A stretch of DNA of 64,000 bases from contig NZ_CP011270.1 of NCBI RefSeq assembly GCF_001610835.1, positions 7,997,256 through 8,061,255 on the forward strand, in the 5' to 3' direction. Shown piece by piece: positions 42,732-51,042 of the stretch. The notes beneath the pieces are model-generated. The model saw nothing but the letters and a program-made list of their open reading frames with translations. It was not told the DNA's origin and searched no databases. Numbering within the stretch: position 1 is the stretch's first letter; each line of letters begins with the position of its first letter. The stretch comes from Planctomyces sp. SH-PL14. GTDB lineage: Bacteria; Planctomycetota; Planctomycetia; Planctomycetales; Planctomycetaceae. A program made the translations under genes and the position numbers.

Positions 42732-44373
42732 CACCGCCTCCCGGGGAGGGGGACGAGCCGGAGGCCGGGGCGGGAGCGGGAGCGGCCGCGGGGCGGCCGG
42801 ACGGGAACCGGGGGGCCGCGGAGTTGGGGGCGCCATTGCCGTTGGACTCGCCGGGATCGGCCCCGGCGGCGGACGACCAGCGGGCCAGCACCCGCCGCAG
42901 CTTTGCAAAGCTCACCGGCTTGACGAGGTGGTCGTCGAACCCCGCCTCGCGGGCCCGGCGGAGATCGTCCGCGGTTCCATAGCCGGTCACCGCCACGAGG
43001 CGGGGGCAGTTCTCCGCCAGGGTGCGGCGGATCTGCGCCGCCACCTCATAGCCGTTGAGCCCCGGAAGGCCGATGTCGATGATCGCCACGTCGGGACGGT
43101 GATGCCGCGTGGCCGAGACGCCGTCCGGGCCGGTCGCCGCCTCCAGCACCGCGTGCCCGTCCGACTCCAGCAGCCGCCTCATCGTCTTGCGGACATCGTC
43201 GCCGTCCTCGACCAGCAGGACCCGCAGGACGCTGCTTTGCCGGACGTCGGGGAGGACGGGTTCGACCGGTTCGTCGACCGTGAGGAGCGGCAGATGCACG
43301 TGGAACGTGGCTCCCGGATCGGGGGCGTTGTTGCGGACGTCGACGCGGCCGCCGTGAAGCGCGGCGAAGGTCCGGACGAGCATCAACCCGATTCCCAGGC
43401 CGCCGTCGCCGCGCTCCAGAGACTGCGGCCCCTGCACAAACGACTCGAAGACCCGCGGCAGCAGGTCGTCCGGGATCCCCGGCCCGTTGTCCCGGACGCG
43501 GACCTCGACGCTTTCCTCCAGAACCGTGACCGTCATGTCGATCGATCCGGCCCCGCCCGGCGGCGTGAACTTGGCGGCGTTGTTGAGGAGGTTGACGAAG
43601 ATCTGCTCCAGACGCGTTGGGTCTCCCCAGATCCACAGCGGGTACGGGGGGATGTCCACCCGGAGAGTGTGTCCCTGCTGCGAGATGAGAGTGGCGGCGG
43701 CCTCCAGCGCGTCCTGCAGGACGGGGGTCAGCTCCACGCGGCGGGGGGTCAGGACCAGCTTGCCTCGCAGGATGCGGGCCACATCCAGCAGGTCGTCCAG
43801 GATCCGCCGGAGATGCTCGAACTGGCGGGTGAGGATGTTCGACGCTTCCGCCCGGAAGTCCGGGCCCAAGTCGTCGTGGGTGAGCAGTTGGGCGGCGTTC
43901 TGAATGGCCGAAAGCGGGTTCCGGAGCTCATGGGAAAGCATCGCCAGAAACTCGTCCCGCCGCCGGACCTCGTCCCGGGCGGTCTCCACGTCCTGGCAGT
44001 GGGCGGAGATGTCCCGCACCCGGACCACCATCGTCCCCCGCTCGTGGCCCGGGAGCGGTTCGATCCGCAGCTCGCCGGTGCGAATCGTTCCGTCCTTGGA
44101 GAGGACATTGATCGTCACCGCTCCGCCCGGGGGCTGAAGCGGGAGGCCGAACATCTCTCCCTCCAGCTCGTCCCGGCGATGTCCCAGCAGAAACTCCGCC
44201 GCGTCGTTGGCGTAGCCGATCCGGCCGTCGGGCTCGAGAACGAGCACACCTTCGTCCGCTTCGGCGACGATGGCCTCAAAGGGCAACCGCGTCCCGTTGA
44301 AAGAGGGGAGCCGCCTTGCGGAAGCAACACCGTCCCCGTCGCTCTCCGCGCTGATCCTGGTCTGATCCGCCAT
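42724..44373 (-). CDS. PAS hybrid histidine kinase linked to KaiBC
   Basis: A 549-residue sensor kinase: PAS domain (about 30-130, EADEGVLVLEPDGRIGYAND), HisKA with H148 in AMLSHELRNPLSAI, HATPase (about 245-365, with RDNGPGIP and GGLGIGLM), then a receiver (about 383-500) with D433 in AIIDIGLPGLNGYE. The tail is Pro/Ala/Gly-rich. It has no membrane segment, so a cytoplasmic sensor is likely. Overlap with kaiB suggests it is the input or output kinase of the Kai module, analogous in position to SasA or CikA but not the same architecture (no KaiB-like N-terminal domain). The role is inferred from context. Confidence 0.92.
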   Translation of the reverse strand: MADQTRISAESDGDGVASARRLPSFNGTRLPFEAIVAEADEGVLVLEPDGRIGYANDAAEFLLGHRRDELEGEMFGLPLQPPGGAVTINVLSKDGTIRTGELRIEPLPGHERGTMVVRVRDISAHCQDVETARDEVRRRDEFLAMLSHELRNPLSAIQNAAQLLTHDDLGPDFRAEASNILTRQFEHLRRILDDLLDVARILRGKLVLTPRRVELTPVLQDALEAAATLISQQGHTLRVDIPPYPLWIWGDPTRLEQIFVNLLNNAAKFTPPGGAGSIDMTVTVLEESVEVRVRDNGPGIPDDLLPRVFESFVQGPQSLERGDGGLGIGLMLVRTFAALHGGRVDVRNNAPDPGATFHVHLPLLTVDEPVEPVLPDVRQSSVLRVLLVEDGDDVRKTMRRLLESDGHAVLEAATGPDGVSATRHHRPDVAIIDIGLPGLNGYEVAAQIRRTLAENCPRLVAVTGYGTADDLRRAREAGFDDHLVKPVSFAKLRRVLARWSSAAGADPGESNGNGAPNSAAPRFPSGRPAAAPAPAPASGSSPSPGGGDG

Positions 44374-44776
44374 CCGCGAACGGTTCTCCCCTGCCGATCA
44401 TCAAGACGCCGGCAGGCATCGCGACGCGGAAATCACGAGAATGGGAATGAGGCGGAGCGTATCCCTCTGAGGTCCTGGATCCCGAGGAGGATGCAGGACG
44501 CCGGAAGTGTTCCTGCCACCTCATCGCTGGGCGTTCATCGTCGGGCCATACGTCCCTGCTCGAACCAGCGGAACCAGACGGCCGGACAAAGCGAGGAGTT
44601 CACCTTACGCGCAAGCGATCTGGATTCCTAGGAGAGATTGCCGAAATCCACAAAGTTAACCGAACCGGCCAACGGGATTGAGCTGACCACCGAGACTCGA
44701 CAGGAATCGATCTGACCCCTCCCCGTTTCCCTTTTGATACCCTTCACGGCTGATGACCTTCACGACGGACGGTGTC
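44374..44776. other. Intergenic, divergent, promoters of kinase operon and NTF2-like gene
   Basis: About 400 bases between the kinase-kaiBC operon and the NTF2-like gene. It must hold both promoters. No repeats of families A to C, no RNA gene and no open frame with coding character. Confidence 0.5.
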
Positions 44777-45160
44777 ATGACAGATCCACGGTTGCCGGTG
44801 ATCGAACTGCTTCGCACGGCGTATGCGGCGTTCAACGAGCGAGATATCGACGCCGCCCTGGCCACGATGGCTGAGGACGTGGCCTGGCCCAAGGCCTTCA
44901 AGGGAGGGCAGGCCCGCGGCCACCGGGAGGTCCGCGCCTACTGGACGGAGCAGTGGTCGGAGATCAATCCGCGTGTCGAGCCAACTTCGTTTCACCCGGA
45001 GGGAGCGGGGCGGATGCTGGTCCACGTGCATCAGGTCGTCCGCGACCTGGCCGGAGCCGTGGTTGCCGACGGGGAGGTGGGCCACCGCTTCACGATCGAG
45101 TCCGGTTTGATCCGCTCGATGGAGGTCTGCCCGCTCCCCGCGCCCGGTTCCGGCGGCTAG
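44777..45160 (+). CDS. SnoaL/NTF2-like protein
   Basis: A 127-residue protein with the SnoaL-like NTF2 fold: VIELLRTAYAAFNERDIDAA, LATMAEDVAWPKAF, GHREVRAYWTEQWSEI, ending HRFTIESGLIRSMEVCPL. Proteins of this cone fold are isomerases, dehydratases or ligand binders; the substrate is unknown. The ATG at 44777 is preferred; an ATG at 44753 in the same frame would add 8 residues. It stands alone. Confidence 0.8.
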   Translation: MTDPRLPVIELLRTAYAAFNERDIDAALATMAEDVAWPKAFKGGQARGHREVRAYWTEQWSEINPRVEPTSFHPEGAGRMLVHVHQVVRDLAGAVVADGEVGHRFTIESGLIRSMEVCPLPAPGSGG

Positions 45161-45161
45161 A

Positions 45162-45579
45162 TTAGATCGGTATCTCTGTCTCAGAAGGTCGTCGCATCGC
45201 ACCAGGCGACACGGCCCACATCTTCAGGATTACCGCCACTTCCTCCTCGGTAGAAACATAAATGTTTTGCAGCGAAAAGAGATCCTCATTGCAAACATTG
45301 TCGTCGCGATCGATTCGCTCTGCGTCAACCCGGAATCTTACTGCACGGTAAGCGACATCCCGGTCTGCCAGATTATGGATACCGGCGCTGAAACCCCCAA
45401 GGTGCCGCCGTATCGATACGGAAGATGCTGACAAATTCGCGACAGTCTTCAAATTCACAAGGTAATTCGGCTGCCACTTGGCCCACGGAGAGAAGGATTT
45501 CGAGAACATCATCGGGGAGATTGTGAGCCATAAGCCAGTTGCTCCCAGGGGAAGAATTCTCGAACAACTTCACCGACAT
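45162..45579 (-). pseudogene. Hypothetical protein gene with a 1-base frameshift
   Basis: From the ATG at 45579 (or 45531) one frame reads MAHNLPDDVLEILLSVGQVA, AELPCEFEDCREFVSIFRID and ends at 45373. A second frame takes over near 45394 and reads SAGIHNLADRDVAYRAVRFR, then EVAVILKMWAVSPGA to 45162. Each half looks coding only in its own part. They meet at a run of five C (45394-45398; GGGGG on the coding strand), so a single indel there would restore a protein of about 139 residues. Base composition is lower in GC than its neighbours. I do not recognise the family. Confidence 0.5.
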
Positions 45580-45716
45580 CGAGGTGCATCTGGGCGTGCC
45601 AATTCATCATGTCGTTTTGTGCAGGGACACAGTCGGCATTCCCAGGTTCTCAAGAAACGGACCACGTCGCGAATTTGAAGCGGTGGGGTGGCGTACCCGT
45701 GGTTCGGGGATGTCGA

Positions 45717-45959
45717 TCACAACTCCGGCGGATGCGGCTCGCCCTTCTCGACGGGCAGGCTCGGATGCTCGCGGCGGTTCAGCAAGGAATTGGGGAGAAG
45801 GTACTCTTCCGTCGCCCGGAACCACTGGATGTCGCCCCGGTTCGTGTTGGCAGCGGGCGGCCGTTTCGGGGTGATCGGATCTTGGGACACGGCCCAGGCG
45901 CACAGGAACACGCAGAGAGCCGGGCTCGCCAGCATCAGGGCTCGAGTGATCGTCGTCAT
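45717..45959 (-). CDS. Small exported protein, hypothetical
   Basis: An 80-residue protein with a signal peptide (MTTITRALMLASPALCVFLC, AWAVSQ) and a mature part of about 54 residues (GDIQWFRATEEYLLPNSLLN) with no Cys. GGAG lies 7 bases upstream of the ATG. It follows the exported coiled-coil gene at 46064-46729 by about 100 bases in the same orientation, so they may share a transcript. Role unknown. Confidence 0.6.
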   Translation of the reverse strand: MTTITRALMLASPALCVFLCAWAVSQDPITPKRPPAANTNRGDIQWFRATEEYLLPNSLLNRREHPSLPVEKGEPHPPEL

Positions 45960-46063
45960 GTGTCGCTCCTTCGCACCGGGTCCGGTGGGCCGTTCCGACG
46001 GATCGGGGTTTCGGTCGGATCCGGGCTTCGTGTGTTATGCCATCCTGCCCCGGCGGCGGCAGG

Positions 46064-46729
46064 TTACCAGCGCCGCCGAAGACCGCGGACCGTTCGGGGG
46101 ACGGGGGCGGGGGCGGCGCAGGGAGCCGGGGGGACCGCGGTCGCCGGGACTGCGACCGGTGGCGCTTCGGGCGGAGCGGCGGGAGGTGTCGCTCCGGCCG
46201 AGCGGTTCGGGGTGCTCGCCGCCTGGGCCTGCTTCGCTTCCAGGACGGCGATCCTGGCGGACAGAAGCGCGACGTTGGCCGTGTGCAACTCGACCATGCG
46301 GCTCTGGCCGCTTTGGGCTCGCTGTTCCGTGTAGTGCGCCAGCGCTTCGCAGACCTTGACCCGCTGCTCCAGCGCGAGAATGCGATCGGCGTCGTTCTCC
46401 GCCAGCGCCAGTTCACTCTCGATGACATCCTTGGCGGCCGCCACGATCTCGGCGATGGGACTCGCCCCTTCTTCGTACAGCGGCACCCAGCGTTCGTAGG
46501 CCTGGTAGGCCTCCCGATACCGCTCGATCTTGAGCGCGGTGAGCTCATCTTTTCGCTCGGGGAAGTTCTTCAGGGGAGCCAGCTTCAGGGGGCCCAGGTC
46601 TTGCGGTTCCCGGACATCGGGAAGCGGGCGAAGGGGCTCCTCCTGGCCGTGAGCGATGGGGACCGCGCCGAAGGGCAGATGAGCCAGCAGCACAAGCGCG
46701 GACGCGACCGAACGAGGGAGAGCGATCAT
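46064..46729 (-). CDS. Exported coiled-coil protein (TolC-like helices), hypothetical
   Basis: A 221-residue exported protein from the ATG at 46729. Signal peptide MIALPRSVASALVLLAHLPF with cleavage near AHGQ; then a long charged helical region (LTALKIERYREAYQAYERWV, PLYEEGASPIAEIVAAAKDV, IESELALAENDADRILALEQ) similar in style to TolC/efflux outer membrane helices and to other planctomycete exported proteins; the tail is Ala/Pro-rich (APPEAPPVAVPATAVPPAPC). A longer reading to 46879 is possible but lacks a signal peptide. A periplasmic or outer-membrane role is inferred. Confidence 0.6.
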   Translation of the reverse strand: MIALPRSVASALVLLAHLPFGAVPIAHGQEEPLRPLPDVREPQDLGPLKLAPLKNFPERKDELTALKIERYREAYQAYERWVPLYEEGASPIAEIVAAAKDVIESELALAENDADRILALEQRVKVCEALAHYTEQRAQSGQSRMVELHTANVALLSARIAVLEAKQAQAASTPNRSAGATPPAAPPEAPPVAVPATAVPPAPCAAPAPVPRTVRGLRRRW

Positions 46730-46934
46730 CCCGGTGCCTTTCCGGAGCGAGAGAAGAGAGGGCCACGCCTGGGCAGTTTGCGTCTCCCGGCCGGCGAACA
46801 CAATCTCCGCGGCATTCCGAGCGAGCGGGCGGCAGGTGGCCGCGGTGGTGACTTCCGGGGCGTGATCCCCGTCTCTCAAGGCCTAGCGCGCTACCGAAGC
46901 GTTTGACGCTCGCCCCTTCGATTATTAACCTCGC

Positions 46935-46949
46935 GACTGAGATTCAGTC
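46935..46949. promoter_or_regulatory. Palindrome in a divergent promoter region
   Basis: GACTGA-GAT-TCAGTC is a perfect 6-bp inverted repeat with a 3-bp centre, 60 bases before the DUF1559 start and in the shared upstream region of the coiled-coil gene. It is operator-like. The binding protein is unknown. Confidence 0.4.
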
Positions 46950-47008
46950 TCGATTCGCGCGCCTGGTTGCCGGACCGGACGCAGGTTTCCCTTCCCACCA
47001 AAAGAGTT

Positions 47009-47971
47009 ATGGCATCACGAAAGTCCGGATTCACGCTGATTGAGCTGCTGGTCGTCATTGCCATCATCGCCGTCCTGGTCGCCATTCTGCTGCCCGCCGT
47101 CCAGCAGGCCCGCGAGGCGGCCCGCCGCAGCCAGTGCCAGAACAATCTCAAGCAGATCGGGCTGGCGATGCACAACTACGCGGACGTGCACAGCACCTTC
47201 CCACGGGAGTCGTACTCCCAAAACCGGCCCGGCCAGACGTACGCGTACTGGTCCAACTGGGTCCCGGGACTGCTCGGTTTCCTGGACCAGGGAGCGCTCG
47301 GCCAGTCCTACGACTACACGTACAGCATGTTCGACGCGCCGAACCTGAAGGCGATCCGGACCAAGCTGGCGGTGTTCGAGTGCCCCTCCACGCCGGGCGG
47401 CACCCAGATGTCGACGAGCTTCCGGACCCAGTCCGGGACCGGCACCTGGGACGAGACCGCGCCGGGGGGAGCCTGGACGGCGGACTACGCCGGGTCGCGG
47501 GGGGTGGACAGCGCCCTCTTCAACCTCGTCACCGGGCTGGGGACGAACAATCCGCTGCGGATCGGGATCTTCGGGGCGGACCCGACGCCGAAACTCCGCG
47601 ACATCACGGACGGGACTTCCAACACGATCATCGTCGTGGAGTCGGCCGGCCGGGTGAAGTGGTACTCCCGCAACGCCGTCACCAACAAGCTGGATGAACA
47701 GCCGGCCCGCTTCGGGAGCTGGTTCAGTTACTGGTCGGGCCCCAACGCCGGCTGGACCTACGGCTACCGGCCGGACGGCCAGGCCAACTCCAGCGGCACG
47801 CGGGTGGTCAACATCTCGAACGACCGCGGCACGACGTTCTCCTTTCATACGGGGGGCGTGAACGTGGCGATGTGCGACGGGGGTGTCCGGTTCATTGGTG
47901 AGAACATCAGCAACCAGACCTTCCTGGCCATCACGACGAGCGCCGGCAACGAACTGCTGAGCGAGTTCTGA
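47009..47971 (+). CDS. DUF1559 prepilin-like protein
   Basis: A 320-residue protein with a type IV prepilin-like N-terminus ([40 protein letters not shown]) followed by the DUF1559 domain and the C-terminal [18 protein letters not shown] motif (H-x9-DGG). This family is greatly expanded in planctomycetes; the cleavage site after Gly before FTLIE implies processing by prepilin peptidase and assembly into a pseudopilus or export. The ATG at 47009 has AAAAGAG upstream; the frame extends to 46967. Confidence 0.92.
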   Translation: MASRKSGFTLIELLVVIAIIAVLVAILLPAVQQAREAARRSQCQNNLKQIGLAMHNYADVHSTFPRESYSQNRPGQTYAYWSNWVPGLLGFLDQGALGQSYDYTYSMFDAPNLKAIRTKLAVFECPSTPGGTQMSTSFRTQSGTGTWDETAPGGAWTADYAGSRGVDSALFNLVTGLGTNNPLRIGIFGADPTPKLRDITDGTSNTIIVVESAGRVKWYSRNAVTNKLDEQPARFGSWFSYWSGPNAGWTYGYRPDGQANSSGTRVVNISNDRGTTFSFHTGGVNVAMCDGGVRFIGENISNQTFLAITTSAGNELLSEF

Positions 47972-48086
47972 GCGGCCTCCGAGCCGCCCCGCTTCCGGCC
48001 TGAGCCCCTGGAAGCCCCGCTACCTTCCATCCCACTCCTGTGCCCCGCTCCATCCGGCGGGGGACTTCCTGGTCGAGACGAATCGC

Positions 48087-50258
48087 ATGCTGCGTCTGCT
48101 TCTCTCCTGTTCCATCTTCTCCGCGCGGCCGCTCCCGGCGACCCGCGGAGCGATCCTGGGCCTGGCCGCCCTGCTCTCCCTCGTTCTTCCCTGCGGGGTC
48201 CGTGGAGAGGACGCGAAGCCGGCCGACGCGGTCCTGAAGTCCCTCAAGAGCGGTCCGTGGTCGAGCCCGGAGACGTGGTCGGCCGGCCGTATCCCGAAGG
48301 GGGGCGACCGCGTCCTGATCCAGCGCGATCACGACGTCCTGTACGACGTCAGCTCGACCGAGGTCATCCGCGGCGTCCAGGTCTCGGGGCGGCTCAAGTT
48401 CGCCCAGGACCGCGACACGCAGCTCGAGGTCGGCCTGATCCGGATTGAAGAGCTCGACGATTACTCCGAGTTCGGCTTCGACTGCTCACACGGCGCGATG
48501 GGGGGCGACGAGGAGACCTCGAAGGCGGCCCTCGAGATCGGAACGCCGAACGAGCCGATCCCGGCCGAGCGGAAGGCGATCATCCGGCTGCACTATGTCG
48601 AGGGGCTCGACCGGGAGAACTGCCCGGCGATCGTCTGCTGCGGCGGGCGGATGGATATCCACGGCGCTCCGCTGGAGCGGACGTGGGTCAAGCTGCCGTA
48701 CCAGACCGCCAAGGTGGGCGAAGCGCGGGCCGTGCTGCCGTATCCGCTCCCCGGTTGGAAGGTCGGCGACAAGGTGATCCTGACCGGCACGACGCGGCAG
48801 TTCGGCTACATCGGGACCCGCTACCGCAAGGACGGAGAGGACAACAGCGTCGCCGACAACCCGGCGACGGAAGAGCGGACGATCACCAAGATGCGGCAGT
48901 GGGGGACGTTCGACTCCAAGCTGCAGATCGTCAGCTTCGACAAGCCGCTGGAGTTCGACCACCTCGGCGCGGGGGAGTACCGGGCGGAAGTCGCCAACCT
49001 GTCGCGGAACGTCGTCGTCGAATCGGCCGATCCGGACGGCGTCCGCGGCCACACGATGTATCACGAAGGCTCGAGCGGCGGGATCAGCTACGCGGAGTTC
49101 CGGCACCTGGGCAAGAAGGACACGCTCGGCAAGTACCCGATCCACTACCACCTCGCCGGTTCGTCGATGCGGGGGAGCAGCCTCATCGGGGTCTCGGTGT
49201 GGGACAGCCACAACCGCTGGATCACGGTCCACGGGACGCAGTATCTCGTGGTGAAGGACTGCATTGGTTACAAGGGGATCGGCCACGGCTACTTCCTGGA
49301 AGACGGGACCGAGGTCTACAACATCTTCGACCGCAACCTGGCGGTGCAGGCGCTCGGCGGGAAGCCGCTGCCGAAGCAGGTCCTGCCGTACGACAACAAC
49401 CTGGGCTCCGGTTACTGGTGGGCCAACAGCCTGAACACGTTCACCCGGAACGTGGCGGCGGAGTGCGATGAGGACGGGTTCCGCTTTGAGGTCGTCGACC
49501 GCGACGACTTCCACTGCGAGCTGCCGATCCTGCAGAAGGACGGGACGACGAAGAAGGTCGACGTCCGGACGCTGCCGTTCGTGCGGTTCGACGGCAACGA
49601 AGCCCATTGCCAGCGGCTGTTCGCGATCAACCTGGGTGGGTTCCCGGGGGGCAAGTCGGGAAAAGACGCCGACGTGGAGGGGGTCGGGCCGGACTTCCAG
49701 CATCCGTTCCTGCTGCGGAACACGAAGGTGTGGAATTCCCATTGGGCGTTCCATTGCGGGTCGCCGTCGGTGCTGATTGAGGACATGGCGATTCACGACT
49801 CGGCGTACGGCATCTGGCGGTGCGTGATGCAACGGCATGAGTATCGCCGGCTGACGTTTTCGCAGGTCAATACGCCGGTGTTCTTTCCGCGGGGCGCGGG
49901 GGACGCGACGTATGACACGAGCGGCAAGGGCTACTTTGACATGGAGCCGCAGGACGATTTGCCGCCGGTGACGGTGATCACGTCGGTGGTGGCGCTGCCC
50001 AATGGACTGATGCGGGTGCGGGGGGTGACGACGGACAATTATGAGGTGAAGCGTGTGCTGGTGAACGATCAGCCGGCGCGGGCGGTGGAGGACAATTTCA
50101 TGGAGTGGGAGATTGATCTGCCGGTGGCGCAGTCGGGTGAGACGGGTCTCAAGGCGCATGCGGAGGATGTGCAGGGGAACGTGGAGACGATGGCGCATCT
50201 GTGGAATGGCCACGCTCCCGGATCCCCAGCCAAGGCCACGCTGACGGCCAAGCCATAA
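48087..50258 (+). CDS. G8 domain protein with beta-helix, CEMIP-like
   Basis: A 723-residue exported protein. Signal peptide (GAILGLAALLSLVLPCGVRG) then a G8-like domain from about residue 55: GPWSSPETWSAGRIPKGGDR, VLIQRDHDVLYDV, VIRGVQVSGRLKF. The rest is rich in repeated turns (YPIHYHLAGSSMRGSSLIGV, NNLGSGYWWANSLNTFTRNV) typical of a right-handed parallel beta-helix. The G8-plus-beta-helix layout resembles animal CEMIP/TMEM2 hyaluronan-degrading proteins and fibrocystin. It probably binds or cleaves polysaccharide outside the cell. Repeat C follows 2 bases after the stop. Confidence 0.8.
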   Translation: MLRLLLSCSIFSARPLPATRGAILGLAALLSLVLPCGVRGEDAKPADAVLKSLKSGPWSSPETWSAGRIPKGGDRVLIQRDHDVLYDVSSTEVIRGVQVSGRLKFAQDRDTQLEVGLIRIEELDDYSEFGFDCSHGAMGGDEETSKAALEIGTPNEPIPAERKAIIRLHYVEGLDRENCPAIVCCGGRMDIHGAPLERTWVKLPYQTAKVGEARAVLPYPLPGWKVGDKVILTGTTRQFGYIGTRYRKDGEDNSVADNPATEERTITKMRQWGTFDSKLQIVSFDKPLEFDHLGAGEYRAEVANLSRNVVVESADPDGVRGHTMYHEGSSGGISYAEFRHLGKKDTLGKYPIHYHLAGSSMRGSSLIGVSVWDSHNRWITVHGTQYLVVKDCIGYKGIGHGYFLEDGTEVYNIFDRNLAVQALGGKPLPKQVLPYDNNLGSGYWWANSLNTFTRNVAAECDEDGFRFEVVDRDDFHCELPILQKDGTTKKVDVRTLPFVRFDGNEAHCQRLFAINLGGFPGGKSGKDADVEGVGPDFQHPFLLRNTKVWNSHWAFHCGSPSVLIEDMAIHDSAYGIWRCVMQRHEYRRLTFSQVNTPVFFPRGAGDATYDTSGKGYFDMEPQDDLPPVTVITSVVALPNGLMRVRGVTTDNYEVKRVLVNDQPARAVEDNFMEWEIDLPVAQSGETGLKAHAEDVQGNVETMAHLWNGHAPGSPAKATLTAKP

Positions 50259-50260
50259 GA

Positions 50261-50460
50261 ACCGGGGTCCAGGGGCTCTGCCCCTGGTGAGGGGTGCAGG
50301 GGGGCCACGCCCCCTTGCCCGCCGGAGGCCTGGCCGTCGAGAGACGTCTGAAGGAGTCCGTGTCCAAACGCGGACACCGTACCGTATGCCCCCTCACCAA
50401 CCCTCGCTGAGTGCAGGGCTGGTGGTGTGGGGTGAGGGAGTCCTCCACTCCGGTCGCCGA
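50261..50460 (+). repeat. Repeat family C, copy 4
   Basis: Starts ACCGGGGTCCAGGGGC. CCAGGGGC-TCT-GCCCCTGG forms a perfect hairpin, followed by a GGGGGC-CAC-GCCCCC-type hairpin. Then TTGCCCGCCGGAGGCC, CTGAAGGAGTCC, GCGGACACCGTACCGTATGC and GAGGGAGTCCTC. It begins 2 bases after the G8 gene stop. Confidence 0.9.
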
Positions 50461-50632
50461 GAGCCGCCCGCAGCCGGGTGGCACTGCTATCCGCTTTGGT
50501 CCAGCCGTCGGACGTCGAGCTGGTCACGGCACTGCTCGTCAAAGCACGAGCAGTGGCATCCGCGCGCCGTCGACGCCCCGCACGGTCCACTTTCCCGAAC
50601 TGCTTCGCCTAACCGGCCCGTCGACTCTCCCC

Positions 50633-50675
50633 TTGACATTCTAGGGGAGCGGCTTAAGCTGCCCCCTAGACATTC
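50633..50675 (+). promoter_or_regulatory. Promoter and palindromic operator of padR
   Basis: A -35 box TTGACA (50633-50638) is followed after 16 bases by TAAGCT as a possible -10. Between and around them lies a near-palindrome TCTAGGGG-AGCGGCTTAAGCTG-CCCCTAGA, so a repressor bound there would block the polymerase. GACATTCTAGGG and GACATTCTTGGG are direct near-copies. Autoregulation by the PadR protein is the likely use. Confidence 0.6.
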
Positions 50676-50691
50676 TTGGGAAAGGTCCGGC

Positions 50692-51042
50692 ATGGCGGCA
50701 CCAGACAAGTTGACCCTGTTGCAGGGGACGCTGGATATGCTGATCCTCAAGTCCCTGCTGACCGGGGCGCGGCACGGGTATGGGATCACGCATTGGATCC
50801 AGGCGACCAGCCAGGACGTGCTGACGGTCGAAGACGGGTCGCTCTACCCCGCCCTGCACCGGATCGAGCGGCGGGGCTGGATCACGGCGGAGTGGGGGCC
50901 GTCCGAGTCCAATCGCCGGGCCAAGTACTACTCGCTGACACGCACGGGCAAGGCGCAGCTGACCCGGGAGATCCATTCCTGGGAGGCCCTCGTGCAGGGG
51001 ATCTCCCTGGTGCTCCAGGCGCGGCCACAGGAGGCGGGATGA
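50692..51042 (+). CDS. PadR family transcriptional regulator
   Basis: A 116-residue PadR winged-helix repressor: LTLLQGTLDMLILKSLLTGA, RHGYGITHWIQATSQDVLTV, EDGSLYPALHRIERRGWITA, EWGPSESNRRAKYYSLTRTG. All family blocks are present. PadR proteins usually repress the adjacent gene and themselves. The start ATG 50692 has GGGAAAGG upstream; the TGA overlaps the next ATG by four bases. The upstream palindrome is the probable operator. Confidence 0.92.
   Translation: MAAPDKLTLLQGTLDMLILKSLLTGARHGYGITHWIQATSQDVLTVEDGSLYPALHRIERRGWITAEWGPSESNRRAKYYSLTRTGKAQLTREIHSWEALVQGISLVLQARPQEAG

Larger units (their letters stand above)
50259..50691. other. Intergenic, repeat C copy 4 and padR promoter
   Basis: This 433-base stretch holds repeat C (50261-50460), about 170 bases without features, and a likely sigma-70-type promoter with palindrome (50633-50675) before padR. 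Confidence 0.7.

Noticed and set aside
42610-44631. 673-codon plus-strand open frame over the Kai-linked kinase
   Set aside because: Antisense to a kinase with intact H-box and receiver and to kaiB.
48486-50213. 575-codon minus-strand open frame over the G8 gene
   Set aside because: Antisense shadow with His/Arg/Pro-rich translation.
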